From positions 1-64,000 of the forward strand of contig JAGAQY010000012.1 in assembly GCA_017622495.1 (NCBI GenBank): a stretch of 64,000 nucleotides of DNA, read 5' to 3'. Positions 6,945 through 15,006 of this stretch are shown one piece after another (the stretch's first letter is position 1; each line of letters begins with the position of its first letter). This DNA is from Bacteroidaceae bacterium. GTDB lineage: Bacteria > Bacteroidota > Bacteroidia > Bacteroidales > Bacteroidaceae. The position numbers were made by a program, and so were the translations under genes. The notes under the pieces are model-generated. The model was not told the DNA's origin, searched no databases, and worked only from the letters and a program-made list of their open reading frames with translations.

Positions 6945-8288
6945 ATGAAACGAACGATAAGCGCTCTCGCATGGATAGCCATAGCGATAATGGCAAGTGC
7001 ACCGGCCACAGCACAAATAGGACGACGCTTCCCCTCGGAAAGAAAAGTCATCAATGACCCCAAGACGGGTGTAGAACTCATCTTCCTCACCAGCCAAAGC
7101 GGCACAGGCGACAGCAAGATATACCAGACACATAACCAATGGACCTCGGACGGGAAATGGGTGATATTCCGCTCTGACCGCGTACCCGGTGAGGCAATGG
7201 CCGTACATGAAGAGAGCGGTGATATAGTGCAGGTTACCGAGGGAGGATTCTCAGGAATGCTCTGCGTAGCACGCCACTCGATGCATCTATACTACATGCG
7301 ACCCGTACAAAAAGCAAGAGAGAAGAGTAAGGAGAGGTCACGCGAAAGAGAGATGGAGGTTGTAGAGATTGACCTCGAGCGCCTATTTGCCGACTCCGAA
7401 GCAGACAATCTGAAAAAGAAGAAACACTATGAGCGCATCTGCGGCGTAATCCCCGCAGAGATGGGTGCTATGGGCGACATGGCACTCGACGGGAGCGAGA
7501 CCTTTGCCTATTTCCGCTTGGGCAAGCAGTATGCCGGACAGTTCCCCATCAAGGAGGATATATCAGGCACGTTCGGCCCGCGCAACATGGGAGCAGGGCC
7601 CTCAGGTATCGGGAAGATTGACCTCGCCACAGGCAAGGTAGACCATGTGGTAAGCGTACACTTCCAGGTGGGCCATATACAAGGCAATCCGTGGCATCCG
7701 GGAGAAGTAATCTTCTGCTGGGAAACAGGAGGTAAGGCACCACAACGCACATGGATGGTCAATGCCGACGGTACGGGTCTGCGTCCCATATACCGCGAGA
7801 CAGAATATGACTGGGTGACTCACGAGGCTGTGATCAGTGAAGACGAACTGGCCTTTGCCATCATAGGACACCGCAAGATAGGGGTAGACGAACAGCCTGC
7901 CGACTATAGCAAAGACTGGGGACCTGCAGGCACCAAGGCGTATGCTACCGGACTGGCCGTAGTAAACATGCGCACCAGGGAGTTTACCCTCGAAGGGCAG
8001 GTAGATGGCGACAACTTCTGGCATGTGGCCGGCTCGCAAGATGGGCATTGGGTAGCAGGAGACACCTTCGCACGAGAGCTATGGCTCATCGACCGCCACA
8101 CCAAGGAGCGTATACTGCTGACTGCGGGACACAAGACCACTGCACGCGACCACGTGCACCCCACCTTCAAGCCCGACGGCACAGCCATAGAGATACAGTC
8201 GGCCATGCTCTCCGAAGACGGGCGCTCGATGAACATCTGCGTGGTGCGCCTGCCTCAACATCTTATAGAACGCTATAAAAATAAATAA
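6945..8288 (+). CDS. Oligogalacturonate lyase family protein, PL22-type beta-propeller
   Basis: The protein has 447 residues with a signal peptide ending near ATAQ (about residue 24). Repeated propeller motifs include THNQWTSDGKWVIFRSDR, QTHNQW and, near the end, HVHPTFKPDGTAIEIQSA, typical of PL22 oligogalacturonide lyases and TolB-like propellers. A highly charged insertion (KAREKSKERSREREMEV, around residues 122-140) is unusual. The family cleaves unsaturated digalacturonate to 5-keto-4-deoxyuronate. The classical enterobacterial enzyme is cytoplasmic, but the signal peptide here indicates the periplasm. The partner GH105 gene lies immediately upstream. A TolB-like protein without lyase activity cannot be excluded. 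Confidence 0.7.
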   Translation: MKRTISALAWIAIAIMASAPATAQIGRRFPSERKVINDPKTGVELIFLTSQSGTGDSKIYQTHNQWTSDGKWVIFRSDRVPGEAMAVHEESGDIVQVTEGGFSGMLCVARHSMHLYYMRPVQKAREKSKERSREREMEVVEIDLERLFADSEADNLKKKKHYERICGVIPAEMGAMGDMALDGSETFAYFRLGKQYAGQFPIKEDISGTFGPRNMGAGPSGIGKIDLATGKVDHVVSVHFQVGHIQGNPWHPGEVIFCWETGGKAPQRTWMVNADGTGLRPIYRETEYDWVTHEAVISEDELAFAIIGHRKIGVDEQPADYSKDWGPAGTKAYATGLAVVNMRTREFTLEGQVDGDNFWHVAGSQDGHWVAGDTFARELWLIDRHTKERILLTAGHKTTARDHVHPTFKPDGTAIEIQSAMLSEDGRSMNICVVRLPQHLIERYKNK

Positions 8289-8339
8289 ATCCCATAGGGT
8301 TCATACCATCACAAAGCATTTGCAGCCAACACATTCCTT

Positions 8340-9950
8340 ATGATCAAAGAACTGCAACTCCGTATTCTGCCCGAGCAGGCAGCCAGCGAACAGAGTATCA
8401 AGCAATATGTAGCACGCGAGAAGGGACTGGGCGTGCGCACCATACATGCCGTTCGCACCCTAAAGCGCAGCATCGACGCACGCCAGCGTACCATCTACAT
8501 AAACCTCACCGTGAGGATTTACATCAATGAATTGCCCACCGACGATGAGTATGCCGAGACCTACTACCCCATGGTAGACGAAGGCCCTGAGGTGATTGTC
8601 GTGGGAGCTGGACCGGGCGGACTCTTTGCTGCACTGCGTCTCATAGAACTGGGATGCAGACCCATCGTAGTAGAACGCGGTAAAGATGTGCACACACGCA
8701 AACGCGACATCGCACGTATCTCACGCGAGCACACCGTAGACCCCGAGAGCAACTACAGCTTTGGCGAAGGGGGTGCAGGTGCCTACTCTGATGGCAAGCT
8801 ATATACACGTAGCAAGAAAAGAGGCAACGTGGAGAAAATCCTGAATGTATTCTGCCAGCATGGGGCATCTACCACCATACTGAGCGATGCACACCCGCAT
8901 ATTGGCACCGACAAACTACCACGCGTAATCGAAAACATGCGAGAGACCATACGTCGCTGCGGTGGTGAAGTACACTTCGAGACACGCATGGACCGCCTCA
9001 TCATCGAGCACAACAAGATTGCAGGTATTGAGACCCATACCGGACACACCTTCCACGGGCCCGTAATCCTGGCAACCGGACACTCGGCACGCGACGTATA
9101 TCGCCACCTATATGCCTCGGGGATAGACATCGAGGCAAAGGGTATCGCAGTGGGTGTAAGATTGGAGCACCCTGCCGAACTCATAGACCAAATACAATAT
9201 CACAACAAGAACGGACGAGGAAGATACCTGCCTGCTGCTGAATACAGCTTCGTCACTCAGGTCGATGGACGCGGTGTATATAGCTTCTGCATGTGCCCAG
9301 GAGGAGCCGTGGTACCAGCTGCTAGTGGCCCCGAACAGATTGTAGTAAACGGCATGTCGGCCTCACATCGCAATTCACGATGGAGCAACTCGGGCATGGT
9401 GGTGGAGATAAGGCCTGAAGACATATCCTCAATAGATAATTCACAATTGACTATTGACAATACCGCCAGTCAGTCCTCAGGTAGCCACCCGCTCGCCATG
9501 CTTCACTTGCAAGAGGAACTGGAACGGCAATGCTGGATGCAGGGCAATCGTCGACAGACGGCACCGGCACAGCGTATGGTAGACTTCACACGCCGCAAGC
9601 TGTCGTACGACCTTCCCTCATCGTCATACTCCCCCGGCCTCATCTCCTCACCGCTCCATTTTTGGATGCCGGAGTTCATCAGCAGTCGCCTACAACGGGG
9701 ATTCGAGCACTTTGGACGTACATCACGGGGATTCCTTACCAATGAAGCTACCGTGATAGGCATAGAGACACGTACCTCGGCTCCTATACGTATCATCCGC
9801 GACAGGGAAACTCTACAGCATATCACCGTGAGTGGACTCTTCCCCTGTGGCGAAGGAGCAGGCTATGCAGGGGGTATAGTATCGGCAGGCATCGATGGAG
9901 AACGCTGTGCCGAAGCAGCAGCTGCATACATAAAAGCCATTGGGACATAA
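8340..9950 (+). CDS. NAD(P)/FAD-dependent oxidoreductase (COG2509-type)
   Basis: A 536-residue flavoprotein has the dinucleotide-binding motif VVGAGPGGLFAALRLIELG near residue 85 and a second FAD-contacting region at FPCGEGAGYAGGIVSAGIDG near the C-terminus. The N-terminal 80 residues form a small domain found in this family of uncharacterised dehydrogenases. Residues about 363-379 (SSIDNSQLTIDNTASQSS) are encoded by an AT-rich micro-repeat of the type seen in intergenic gaps and look like an in-frame insertion. The stop codon lies within the loop of a terminator hairpin (9932-9966). Substrate and pathway are unknown; it starts 51 bases after the PL22 gene and may be co-transcribed. Confidence 0.75.
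   Translation: MIKELQLRILPEQAASEQSIKQYVAREKGLGVRTIHAVRTLKRSIDARQRTIYINLTVRIYINELPTDDEYAETYYPMVDEGPEVIVVGAGPGGLFAALRLIELGCRPIVVERGKDVHTRKRDIARISREHTVDPESNYSFGEGGAGAYSDGKLYTRSKKRGNVEKILNVFCQHGASTTILSDAHPHIGTDKLPRVIENMRETIRRCGGEVHFETRMDRLIIEHNKIAGIETHTGHTFHGPVILATGHSARDVYRHLYASGIDIEAKGIAVGVRLEHPAELIDQIQYHNKNGRGRYLPAAEYSFVTQVDGRGVYSFCMCPGGAVVPAASGPEQIVVNGMSASHRNSRWSNSGMVVEIRPEDISSIDNSQLTIDNTASQSSGSHPLAMLHLQEELERQCWMQGNRRQTAPAQRMVDFTRRKLSYDLPSSSYSPGLISSPLHFWMPEFISSRLQRGFEHFGRTSRGFLTNEATVIGIETRTSAPIRIIRDRETLQHITVSGLFPCGEGAGYAGGIVSAGIDGERCAEAAAAYIKAIGT
9427..9475 (+). repeat. In-frame AT-rich micro-repeat inside the FAD-dependent oxidoreductase gene
   Basis: The stretch contains GATAATTCACAATTGAC and TATTGACAAT, the same motif vocabulary (ATTGACAATTGACAAT) that fills many intergenic gaps of this window. 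It adds about 16 codons without breaking the frame. Confidence 0.55.
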
Positions 9951-9966
9951 TCCCAATGGCTTTATT
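9932..9966. terminator. Bidirectional terminator between the oxidoreductase and uxuA genes
   Basis: The stem AAAGCCATTGGGA pairs with TCCCAATGGCTTT, with A/T runs on both flanks, so it can act for both converging genes. The oxidoreductase stop codon (9948-9950) is in the loop. Confidence 0.75.
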
Positions 9967-9988
9967 ACAATTGCAAACAGAAGTCAGT

Positions 9989-11161
9989 CTAAGCATTCAG
10001 TTCGTCGCGCACAACCGCCATCACGCCATCCATCTGGGCAAGCCCCATCATACGGCCATGGAAGGAGTAGCCGGCATTGTACCCCTTGTCCTCGTCGCCC
10101 AGCATGGTGCGTCCGTGGTCAACGCGCATAGGCACACCGGGATTCTCGCGCTCGAAGATGCGCACTACCTCGATGAGGTTGGCACGCCCCTTGAGGTGGT
10201 CGGCCTCGATGAAGTCGCCGTTGGGCAACACATCGGTGCTGCGCAGGTGCACGAAATGGGTGCGGCTGGCATACTTGCGGGCCAGCGCAGGGACGTCGTT
10301 CTGAATACCGGCCGAGAGCGAGCCGCAACAGAAGGTCAGTCCGTTGTGCGGATTGTCCACAGCATTGAGAAACCACGCTATATCCTCGTCGCATGTCACG
10401 ATGCGCGGCAATCCCAGCAACTGGCAGGGAGGGTCGTCGGGGTGTACGCACATATTCACGCCATACTCCTCGCACACGGGCATCACGGCTGAAAGGAAGT
10501 AGCGCATGTTCTCACGCAGCGTGTCGCGGTCGATGCCGTCGTACAGTGCCAGCAACTCGCGGAAGCGGCTCACGGGGTCGGCATCACGCTCGCTGATGTT
10601 GCCATTGACGAAGCCCTGCGTCTTCACGATAATCGTATCCACCAGCGCACGACGCTCCTCGTCGGTAATGGTCTTGTGCATCTCGGCAACAGCAGCCAAC
10701 TCCTCAGCCGTATAGTCGGCCTCAGCACCAGGGCGGCACAGGATATAGCAGTCGAAGTAAACAAACTTTACACGATTGAAGTAGAGCGAGGTGGAACCAT
10801 CGGCCCAGGGGTGGTCAAGCTCGGTGCGTGCCCAGTCAAGCACAGGCATAAAGTTGTAGCACACCGTCTTCACACCCGCCTTGCCCAGATTGGCAAGGCT
10901 CACCTTATAGTTCTCGATGAGGGCATCGCGCTCGGGTCCGCCATACTTGATGGCCTCGCACACGGGCAGGCTCTCCACCACCGACCAGCGCAAGCCATAA
11001 CTCTCGATATACTCCTTGAGGTCGTTGATGGCCTCCAGCGTCCAAATCTCTCCATTGGGCACGTCGTGCAACGCAGTCACTATACCCTCCACGCCAATCT
11101 GCCTCAGCATTGTCAGCGTAATCTTATCGTTCTTACCGAACCATCTCCAGGTTTTTTCCAT
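9989..11161 (-). CDS. uxuA: Mannonate dehydratase
   Basis: The 390-residue protein matches UxuA, a TIM-barrel metalloenzyme that dehydrates D-mannonate to 2-keto-3-deoxygluconate in glucuronate catabolism. Characteristic stretches are MEKTWRWFGKNDKITLTMLR at the start, VCYNFMPVLDWARTELDHPW, MCVHPDDPPCQLLGLPRIVT, LTFCCGSLSAG, THFVHLRS and RVDHGRTMLGD near the C-terminus. These carry the family's metal-binding His and Cys residues. It is cytoplasmic. Its presence near the GH105 and PL22 genes, though on the opposite strand, suggests use of plant uronates; the other uronate genes are not in this window. It is the last gene of a minus-strand run beginning at uvrA. Confidence 0.93.
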   Translation of the reverse strand: MEKTWRWFGKNDKITLTMLRQIGVEGIVTALHDVPNGEIWTLEAINDLKEYIESYGLRWSVVESLPVCEAIKYGGPERDALIENYKVSLANLGKAGVKTVCYNFMPVLDWARTELDHPWADGSTSLYFNRVKFVYFDCYILCRPGAEADYTAEELAAVAEMHKTITDEERRALVDTIIVKTQGFVNGNISERDADPVSRFRELLALYDGIDRDTLRENMRYFLSAVMPVCEEYGVNMCVHPDDPPCQLLGLPRIVTCDEDIAWFLNAVDNPHNGLTFCCGSLSAGIQNDVPALARKYASRTHFVHLRSTDVLPNGDFIEADHLKGRANLIEVVRIFERENPGVPMRVDHGRTMLGDEDKGYNAGYSFHGRMMGLAQMDGVMAVVRDELNA

Positions 11162-11242
11162 ATGCTCTATGAATTAAAATTTTTATTCCCATAAGTAAAC
11201 TCTTGTACTTGCCTCATACAAATATTATAGATAACACACCGA

Positions 11243-12073
11243 TTATCGACGCACGTTCCACATATTTGCAGTACCCGTGTTGCCTACCAGCACATCGATA
11301 TTGGCTCCATCTTTCTTCTCGATGATTTCCCATGCCTTCAACTGGATAAACTGATCGGTGCTCAGTCCCAGCTCCTTCTGATAGGCCTTGTCGGCAATGG
11401 CACGCTGACGCTCGGCAGCCTCTTTAGCCTTGAGCATCTCAAGACGGCTCTCCTCGGTGCGCTTGGCCTGTGTTGCAGCAGCTGTGTTGTCCATCTCAGC
11501 CTTCTGCTTCTCATTGGGAATGGCACGTCCCACCACCACATTAACCACAGTTACAGGCAGTTCGCCTCCCTTCTCTGACAAATCGGCTATATAATCCTCC
11601 ATATCATTCTTCACCGCATAGTTGATGGAATCGAGCACCTCGCGATTGCTCATGAGGTCGAACGGGCCAAACTTGGAGATGTAGTTACGCACCGTGTTTC
11701 TATATACCTCCTGAATAACATTTACATACCAGTTGGGGCCATAGTTTTTGATGAGTACAGGCGATTTGTTGTCCTTCACCTGCAATTGGATTTGGGTACT
11801 GAAGTCGAGCAAAGTGTTGTCGTTTGAGGCTGCATCATCAAGCTTCTCATCGAACTTCTGAGGCAACATGGACACGATAACATATTTTGTGGAGAACCAT
11901 TCATACTGACGGCCCGTCTCTACCGGCTCATCATCGACACCGCCATGTCCAAAGAGATAGGGCTGATGGATAAGCACAGCCTCTTCGCCCGCACCAGGAG
12001 CAACGTTTACGCACGATGTGATACCGCACATCATACCTGCTACAAGAGCACATTTCACTAAATTCTTCATCAT
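11243..12073 (-). CDS. SPFH/band 7 domain lipoprotein
   Basis: A 276-residue protein starts with a lipoprotein signal (MMKNLVKCALVAGMMCGITSC, Cys21). An SPFH/prohibitin-like domain spans about residues 30-190 (GRQYEWFSTKYVIVSML, then STQIQLQV and VIQEVYRNTVRNYIS). It is followed by an Ala/Glu/Lys-rich coiled coil (KRTEESRLEMLKAKEAAERQ). Such proteins assemble into large rings on membranes and often protect or regulate proteases. A lipid anchor instead of a transmembrane helix is unusual for the family. The start lies 8 bases after the U32 peptidase stop codon, so the two are probably translated from one message. Confidence 0.75.
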   Translation of the reverse strand: MMKNLVKCALVAGMMCGITSCVNVAPGAGEEAVLIHQPYLFGHGGVDDEPVETGRQYEWFSTKYVIVSMLPQKFDEKLDDAASNDNTLLDFSTQIQLQVKDNKSPVLIKNYGPNWYVNVIQEVYRNTVRNYISKFGPFDLMSNREVLDSINYAVKNDMEDYIADLSEKGGELPVTVVNVVVGRAIPNEKQKAEMDNTAAATQAKRTEESRLEMLKAKEAAERQRAIADKAYQKELGLSTDQFIQLKAWEIIEKKDGANIDVLVGNTGTANMWNVRR

Positions 12074-12081
12074 ACTACGTA

Positions 12082-13950
12082 TTAATAGTTACTATTATTC
12101 TTATTGTTCACACTACCATTCTCTTTTACCAACATCATGCACTGCTTGCAGTCGAACTCCAAGACAAAACGGCGTCCGTCAGCCGACACCAGGGTGTATG
12201 GCTCACGATAGGGCGACTTGACGCCTCCATGGCGGGGACACCAGCCAAAGGCATAGCGTAGGCAGTGGCGGCAAAACATCAGCGTGGCTCCACGCGGTGC
12301 ACTGAGCTCATAGGCTGGAGCAATCTCCTCAACGCCCAATGAGCGGTAGAAGGCCTCGGCACGATGGTTGCCGACGTTGGCAAGATAAGACAATTGACAA
12401 CTGACAATTGATAATTGACAATTATAGCTTGCATCGCTCTCAACTTTCAATTTTGATTTTTCAATTTTCAAATTACAGGCTCTCCCAAACGCCTCTACCG
12501 CAGTGCGGCGCATATCGGCTAGTACGGACGAGGGGATAAACCAATTGTCAGTGAAGTCAATCTCGATACTCTGGGCTACGAAGTTGGTGCCGCCCAGCTT
12601 GGAGAGTTGCGCCTCGATGCCTGCACGTTGCTCGCTACGGGCCTGCTCCTTTTCGCGGGTAAAGTTGACCGTAGCGCTGTGCCCCTCATCATCAGAGAAG
12701 GTAAGCGAGAAACCGAAGGAGACATCGCGCAGGCATATATTTATAGGTATGCGACGCTCTGCCGAGGGACGTGAGAGCAGGCGTTCAAACTCCATGTCAT
12801 AGTTGCGGAAGAGCGGTGTACGGGCACGCAACCCACGGGGCATATCCTTCGGATAGAGGCGTATGCCCTCTACCCTATTCACGCGGAACCCCTGCAAGCG
12901 CCCCTGCTCATCGATGAAGCAGAGCCCGTCGCCATTATGGAATGTCTTGACCGATGACACGGCAATGTATCCGCGCCCTATCTCCTTGACGTGGCCTACG
13001 GGCTCGCCCACTGATTTGGGGGTGTCGAAGGAGAACACATCGGTACGACGACCAGTGAGAAAGTAGTCGGTAAAACCACGATTGAAACTTTTGTCGAGCT
13101 GTGGGGTGAAGGTATAGGTGCTCACGCCCTGCGAGGCACGCTTGTACTCGGGGCGACGGGCCAGAATGGCATCGATACCCTGCCGATAGTAGGCGGTGAC
13201 ATTCTTGACGTACGACACATCCTTCAGTCGGCCCTCAATCTTGAACGAGCGGATGCCTGCATCCATCATCGCCTCGAGGTGGGCGCTGCGGTTCATATCC
13301 TTGAGCGACAGCAAGTGACGCCGCTCCTCGATAACGCGTCCGTCGGCATCCACAAGGTCGAAGGGCAAGCGACAAAACTGGGCACACTCTCCCCTATTAG
13401 CACTGCGGCCGAAGCAAGCCTGAGAGGCGTAGCACTGACCGCTATAGCTCACGCAGAGCGCTCCATGCACGAAGGCTTCGAGCGGCACAGGGCAAGCACG
13501 ATGTATCTCATCAATCTCCTTGAGCGAGAGCTCGCGGGCCAGCACCACCTGAGAGAATCCCACCGAATGGAGGAACTGCACCTTCTCCGCCGTGCGGTTA
13601 TCCGTCTGCGTACTGGCATGCAGTGCTATGGGTGGCAAGTTCATCGTAAGCAAGGCCATATCCTGCACGATGAGCGCATCGATGCCTATACGATAGAGCT
13701 GCCACACAAGTGCCTCCACTTCGGCGAGCTCGTCATCCTTGATGAGGGTATTGAGCGTCACATACACACGGGCTCCAAACTGATGGGCATAGTCGGCCAA
13801 CTGACGCAAATCGTCAATCGAGTTGCCCGCTGCAGCACGGGCTCCAAACTTAGGCGCACCGATATACACGGCATCGGCTCCGTGGCGGATAGCTTCGATG
13901 CCGCACTCAAGGTTCTTGGCAGGGGCAAGCAGTTCGATTGGGTACCTCAT
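12082..13950 (-). CDS. U32 family peptidase-like protein (rRNA/tRNA hydroxylation family)
   Basis: The start at 13950 (MRYPIELLAPAKNLECGIEA) is chosen because family members begin with this ELLAPAKN motif; in-frame codons upstream add 22 poorly conserved residues. The product is about 622 residues. Conserved U32 features include GADAVYIGAPKFGARAAAGN, AFVHGALCVSYSGQCY, the cysteine-rich segment CYASQACFGRSANRGECAQF, and RLKDVSYVKNVTAYYR. Related proteins (RlhA, TrhP) hydroxylate rRNA or tRNA cytidine/uridine; others were named collagenases. Residues about 492-522 are encoded by an AT-rich micro-repeat and appear inserted. The C-terminal part has a CxxC pair region (FCRHCLRYAF..CPRHGG) that may bind metal. 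Confidence 0.85.
   Translation of the reverse strand: MRYPIELLAPAKNLECGIEAIRHGADAVYIGAPKFGARAAAGNSIDDLRQLADYAHQFGARVYVTLNTLIKDDELAEVEALVWQLYRIGIDALIVQDMALLTMNLPPIALHASTQTDNRTAEKVQFLHSVGFSQVVLARELSLKEIDEIHRACPVPLEAFVHGALCVSYSGQCYASQACFGRSANRGECAQFCRLPFDLVDADGRVIEERRHLLSLKDMNRSAHLEAMMDAGIRSFKIEGRLKDVSYVKNVTAYYRQGIDAILARRPEYKRASQGVSTYTFTPQLDKSFNRGFTDYFLTGRRTDVFSFDTPKSVGEPVGHVKEIGRGYIAVSSVKTFHNGDGLCFIDEQGRLQGFRVNRVEGIRLYPKDMPRGLRARTPLFRNYDMEFERLLSRPSAERRIPINICLRDVSFGFSLTFSDDEGHSATVNFTREKEQARSEQRAGIEAQLSKLGGTNFVAQSIEIDFTDNWFIPSSVLADMRRTAVEAFGRACNLKIEKSKLKVESDASYNCQLSIVSCQLSYLANVGNHRAEAFYRSLGVEEIAPAYELSAPRGATLMFCRHCLRYAFGWCPRHGGVKSPYREPYTLVSADGRRFVLEFDCKQCMMLVKENGSVNNKNNSNY
12385..12475. repeat. 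In-frame AT-rich micro-repeat inside the U32 peptidase gene
   Basis: The plus strand shows tandem variants of GACAATTGACAACTGACAA and then TTTCAATTTTGATTTTTCAA. On the coding strand they translate to KIEKSKLKVESD and YNCQLSIVSCQLSYL, which do not look like conserved U32 sequence. The same motifs occur in intergenic gaps elsewhere in this window. Confidence 0.65.
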
Positions 13951-14054
13951 ACAGTCTTTCCCCCTATGAGAGGGAGCTGTAGCCATGGGATGTGTATTTC
14001 TATTGTTTGTTGTCATTGCTTAATCCCCCTCCTCGGGAGGGGTAAGGGGAGGCT

Positions 14055-14972
14055 TTACTTAATATCTTCAAGTCTATAAGGTGTAGCCTGATATACGTAG
14101 TAGTTGAGCCAATTGTTGAAAAGCAGGTTGGCATGTCCGCGCCACGTCACCACGGGAGGCTGCGAGGGGTCATCGTTACGGTAGTAATGCCTTGGCATCT
14201 CGATGGGGAGCCCCTTGGCCAGGTCACGCTTGTACTCGGTATCCAACGTAAGAGGAGAATACTCCGAGTGACCGGTGAGGAATATCTCGCGACCACCACG
14301 TGCCATCACCATATACACCCCGCTCTCTTCGCTCTCGGCCAGGATGTCGAGTGCGGGATTGCGCTCAATATCCTCGCGGCGCACCTCGGTGTGACGGCTG
14401 TGAGGGATATAGAACTCGTCGTCGAAGCCGCGGAAGATAGGCAGCTCAGGATTGCTCACACGATGTTTGAAGATGCCGAACATCTTCTTGTCCAGCGGAT
14501 ATTTGGGAATGCCATAATAATGATAGAGGCCTGCTTGGGCAGCCCAACATATATATAAGGTAGAGGTCACATTGTGGCGTGCCCAATCAAAAATCTCTGT
14601 CATCTCATCCCAGTAGCTCACCTCCTCGAAGTCCATGTGCTCAACAGGAGCGCCAGTGATGATGAAACCGTCGTACTTGTGGTGGCGCATCTCCTCGAAG
14701 TCGGTATAGAAGGCCTGCATATGCTCCACAGGCGTATTCTTCGAAGTATGGCTCTTCACCTTCATAAAGCTGAGCTCAATCTGCAAGGGAGAGTTGGAGA
14801 GCAGGCGCACGAGGTCAGTCTCCGTAGTGATTTTCAGCGGCATTAGGTTGAGTACGGCAATGCGCAACGGGCGGATGTCCTGTGAGGTAGCTCGAGTGGC
14901 ATCCATGACGAAGATATTCTCCTGCTTCAGCAGGTCTATAGCCGGCAATTTATCGGGTAATGTAAGTGGCAT
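14055..14972 (-). CDS. metA: Homoserine O-acyltransferase, predicted acetyl-CoA specific
   Basis: The 305-residue protein is a MetA/HTS family enzyme acylating homoserine in methionine synthesis. The catalytic cysteine is Cys142 in YICWAAQAGLYHYY, with His and Glu in LTGHSEYSPLTL. Residue 111 is Glu (GAPVEHMDFEEV); in MetA, Glu at this position is associated with acetyl-CoA use and Gly with succinyl-CoA use, so acetyltransferase activity is predicted despite the usual succinyltransferase name. The length is normal for the family. It lies 34 bases downstream of uvrA on the same strand. No SAM riboswitch or S-box-like leader is visible in the short gap. Confidence 0.93.
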   Translation of the reverse strand: MPLTLPDKLPAIDLLKQENIFVMDATRATSQDIRPLRIAVLNLMPLKITTETDLVRLLSNSPLQIELSFMKVKSHTSKNTPVEHMQAFYTDFEEMRHHKYDGFIITGAPVEHMDFEEVSYWDEMTEIFDWARHNVTSTLYICWAAQAGLYHYYGIPKYPLDKKMFGIFKHRVSNPELPIFRGFDDEFYIPHSRHTEVRREDIERNPALDILAESEESGVYMVMARGGREIFLTGHSEYSPLTLDTEYKRDLAKGLPIEMPRHYYRNDDPSQPPVVTWRGHANLLFNNWLNYYVYQATPYRLEDIK

Positions 14973-15006
14973 ATCTGATTCGTTATATAAATATCGCTTC
15001 TACATA

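Noticed and set aside
13951..14016. Upstream start for the U32 peptidase
   Set aside because: The 22 added residues (MTTNNRNTHPMATAPSHRGK and on) overlap an intergenic repeat and the family motif ELLAPAKN normally stands at the N-terminus.
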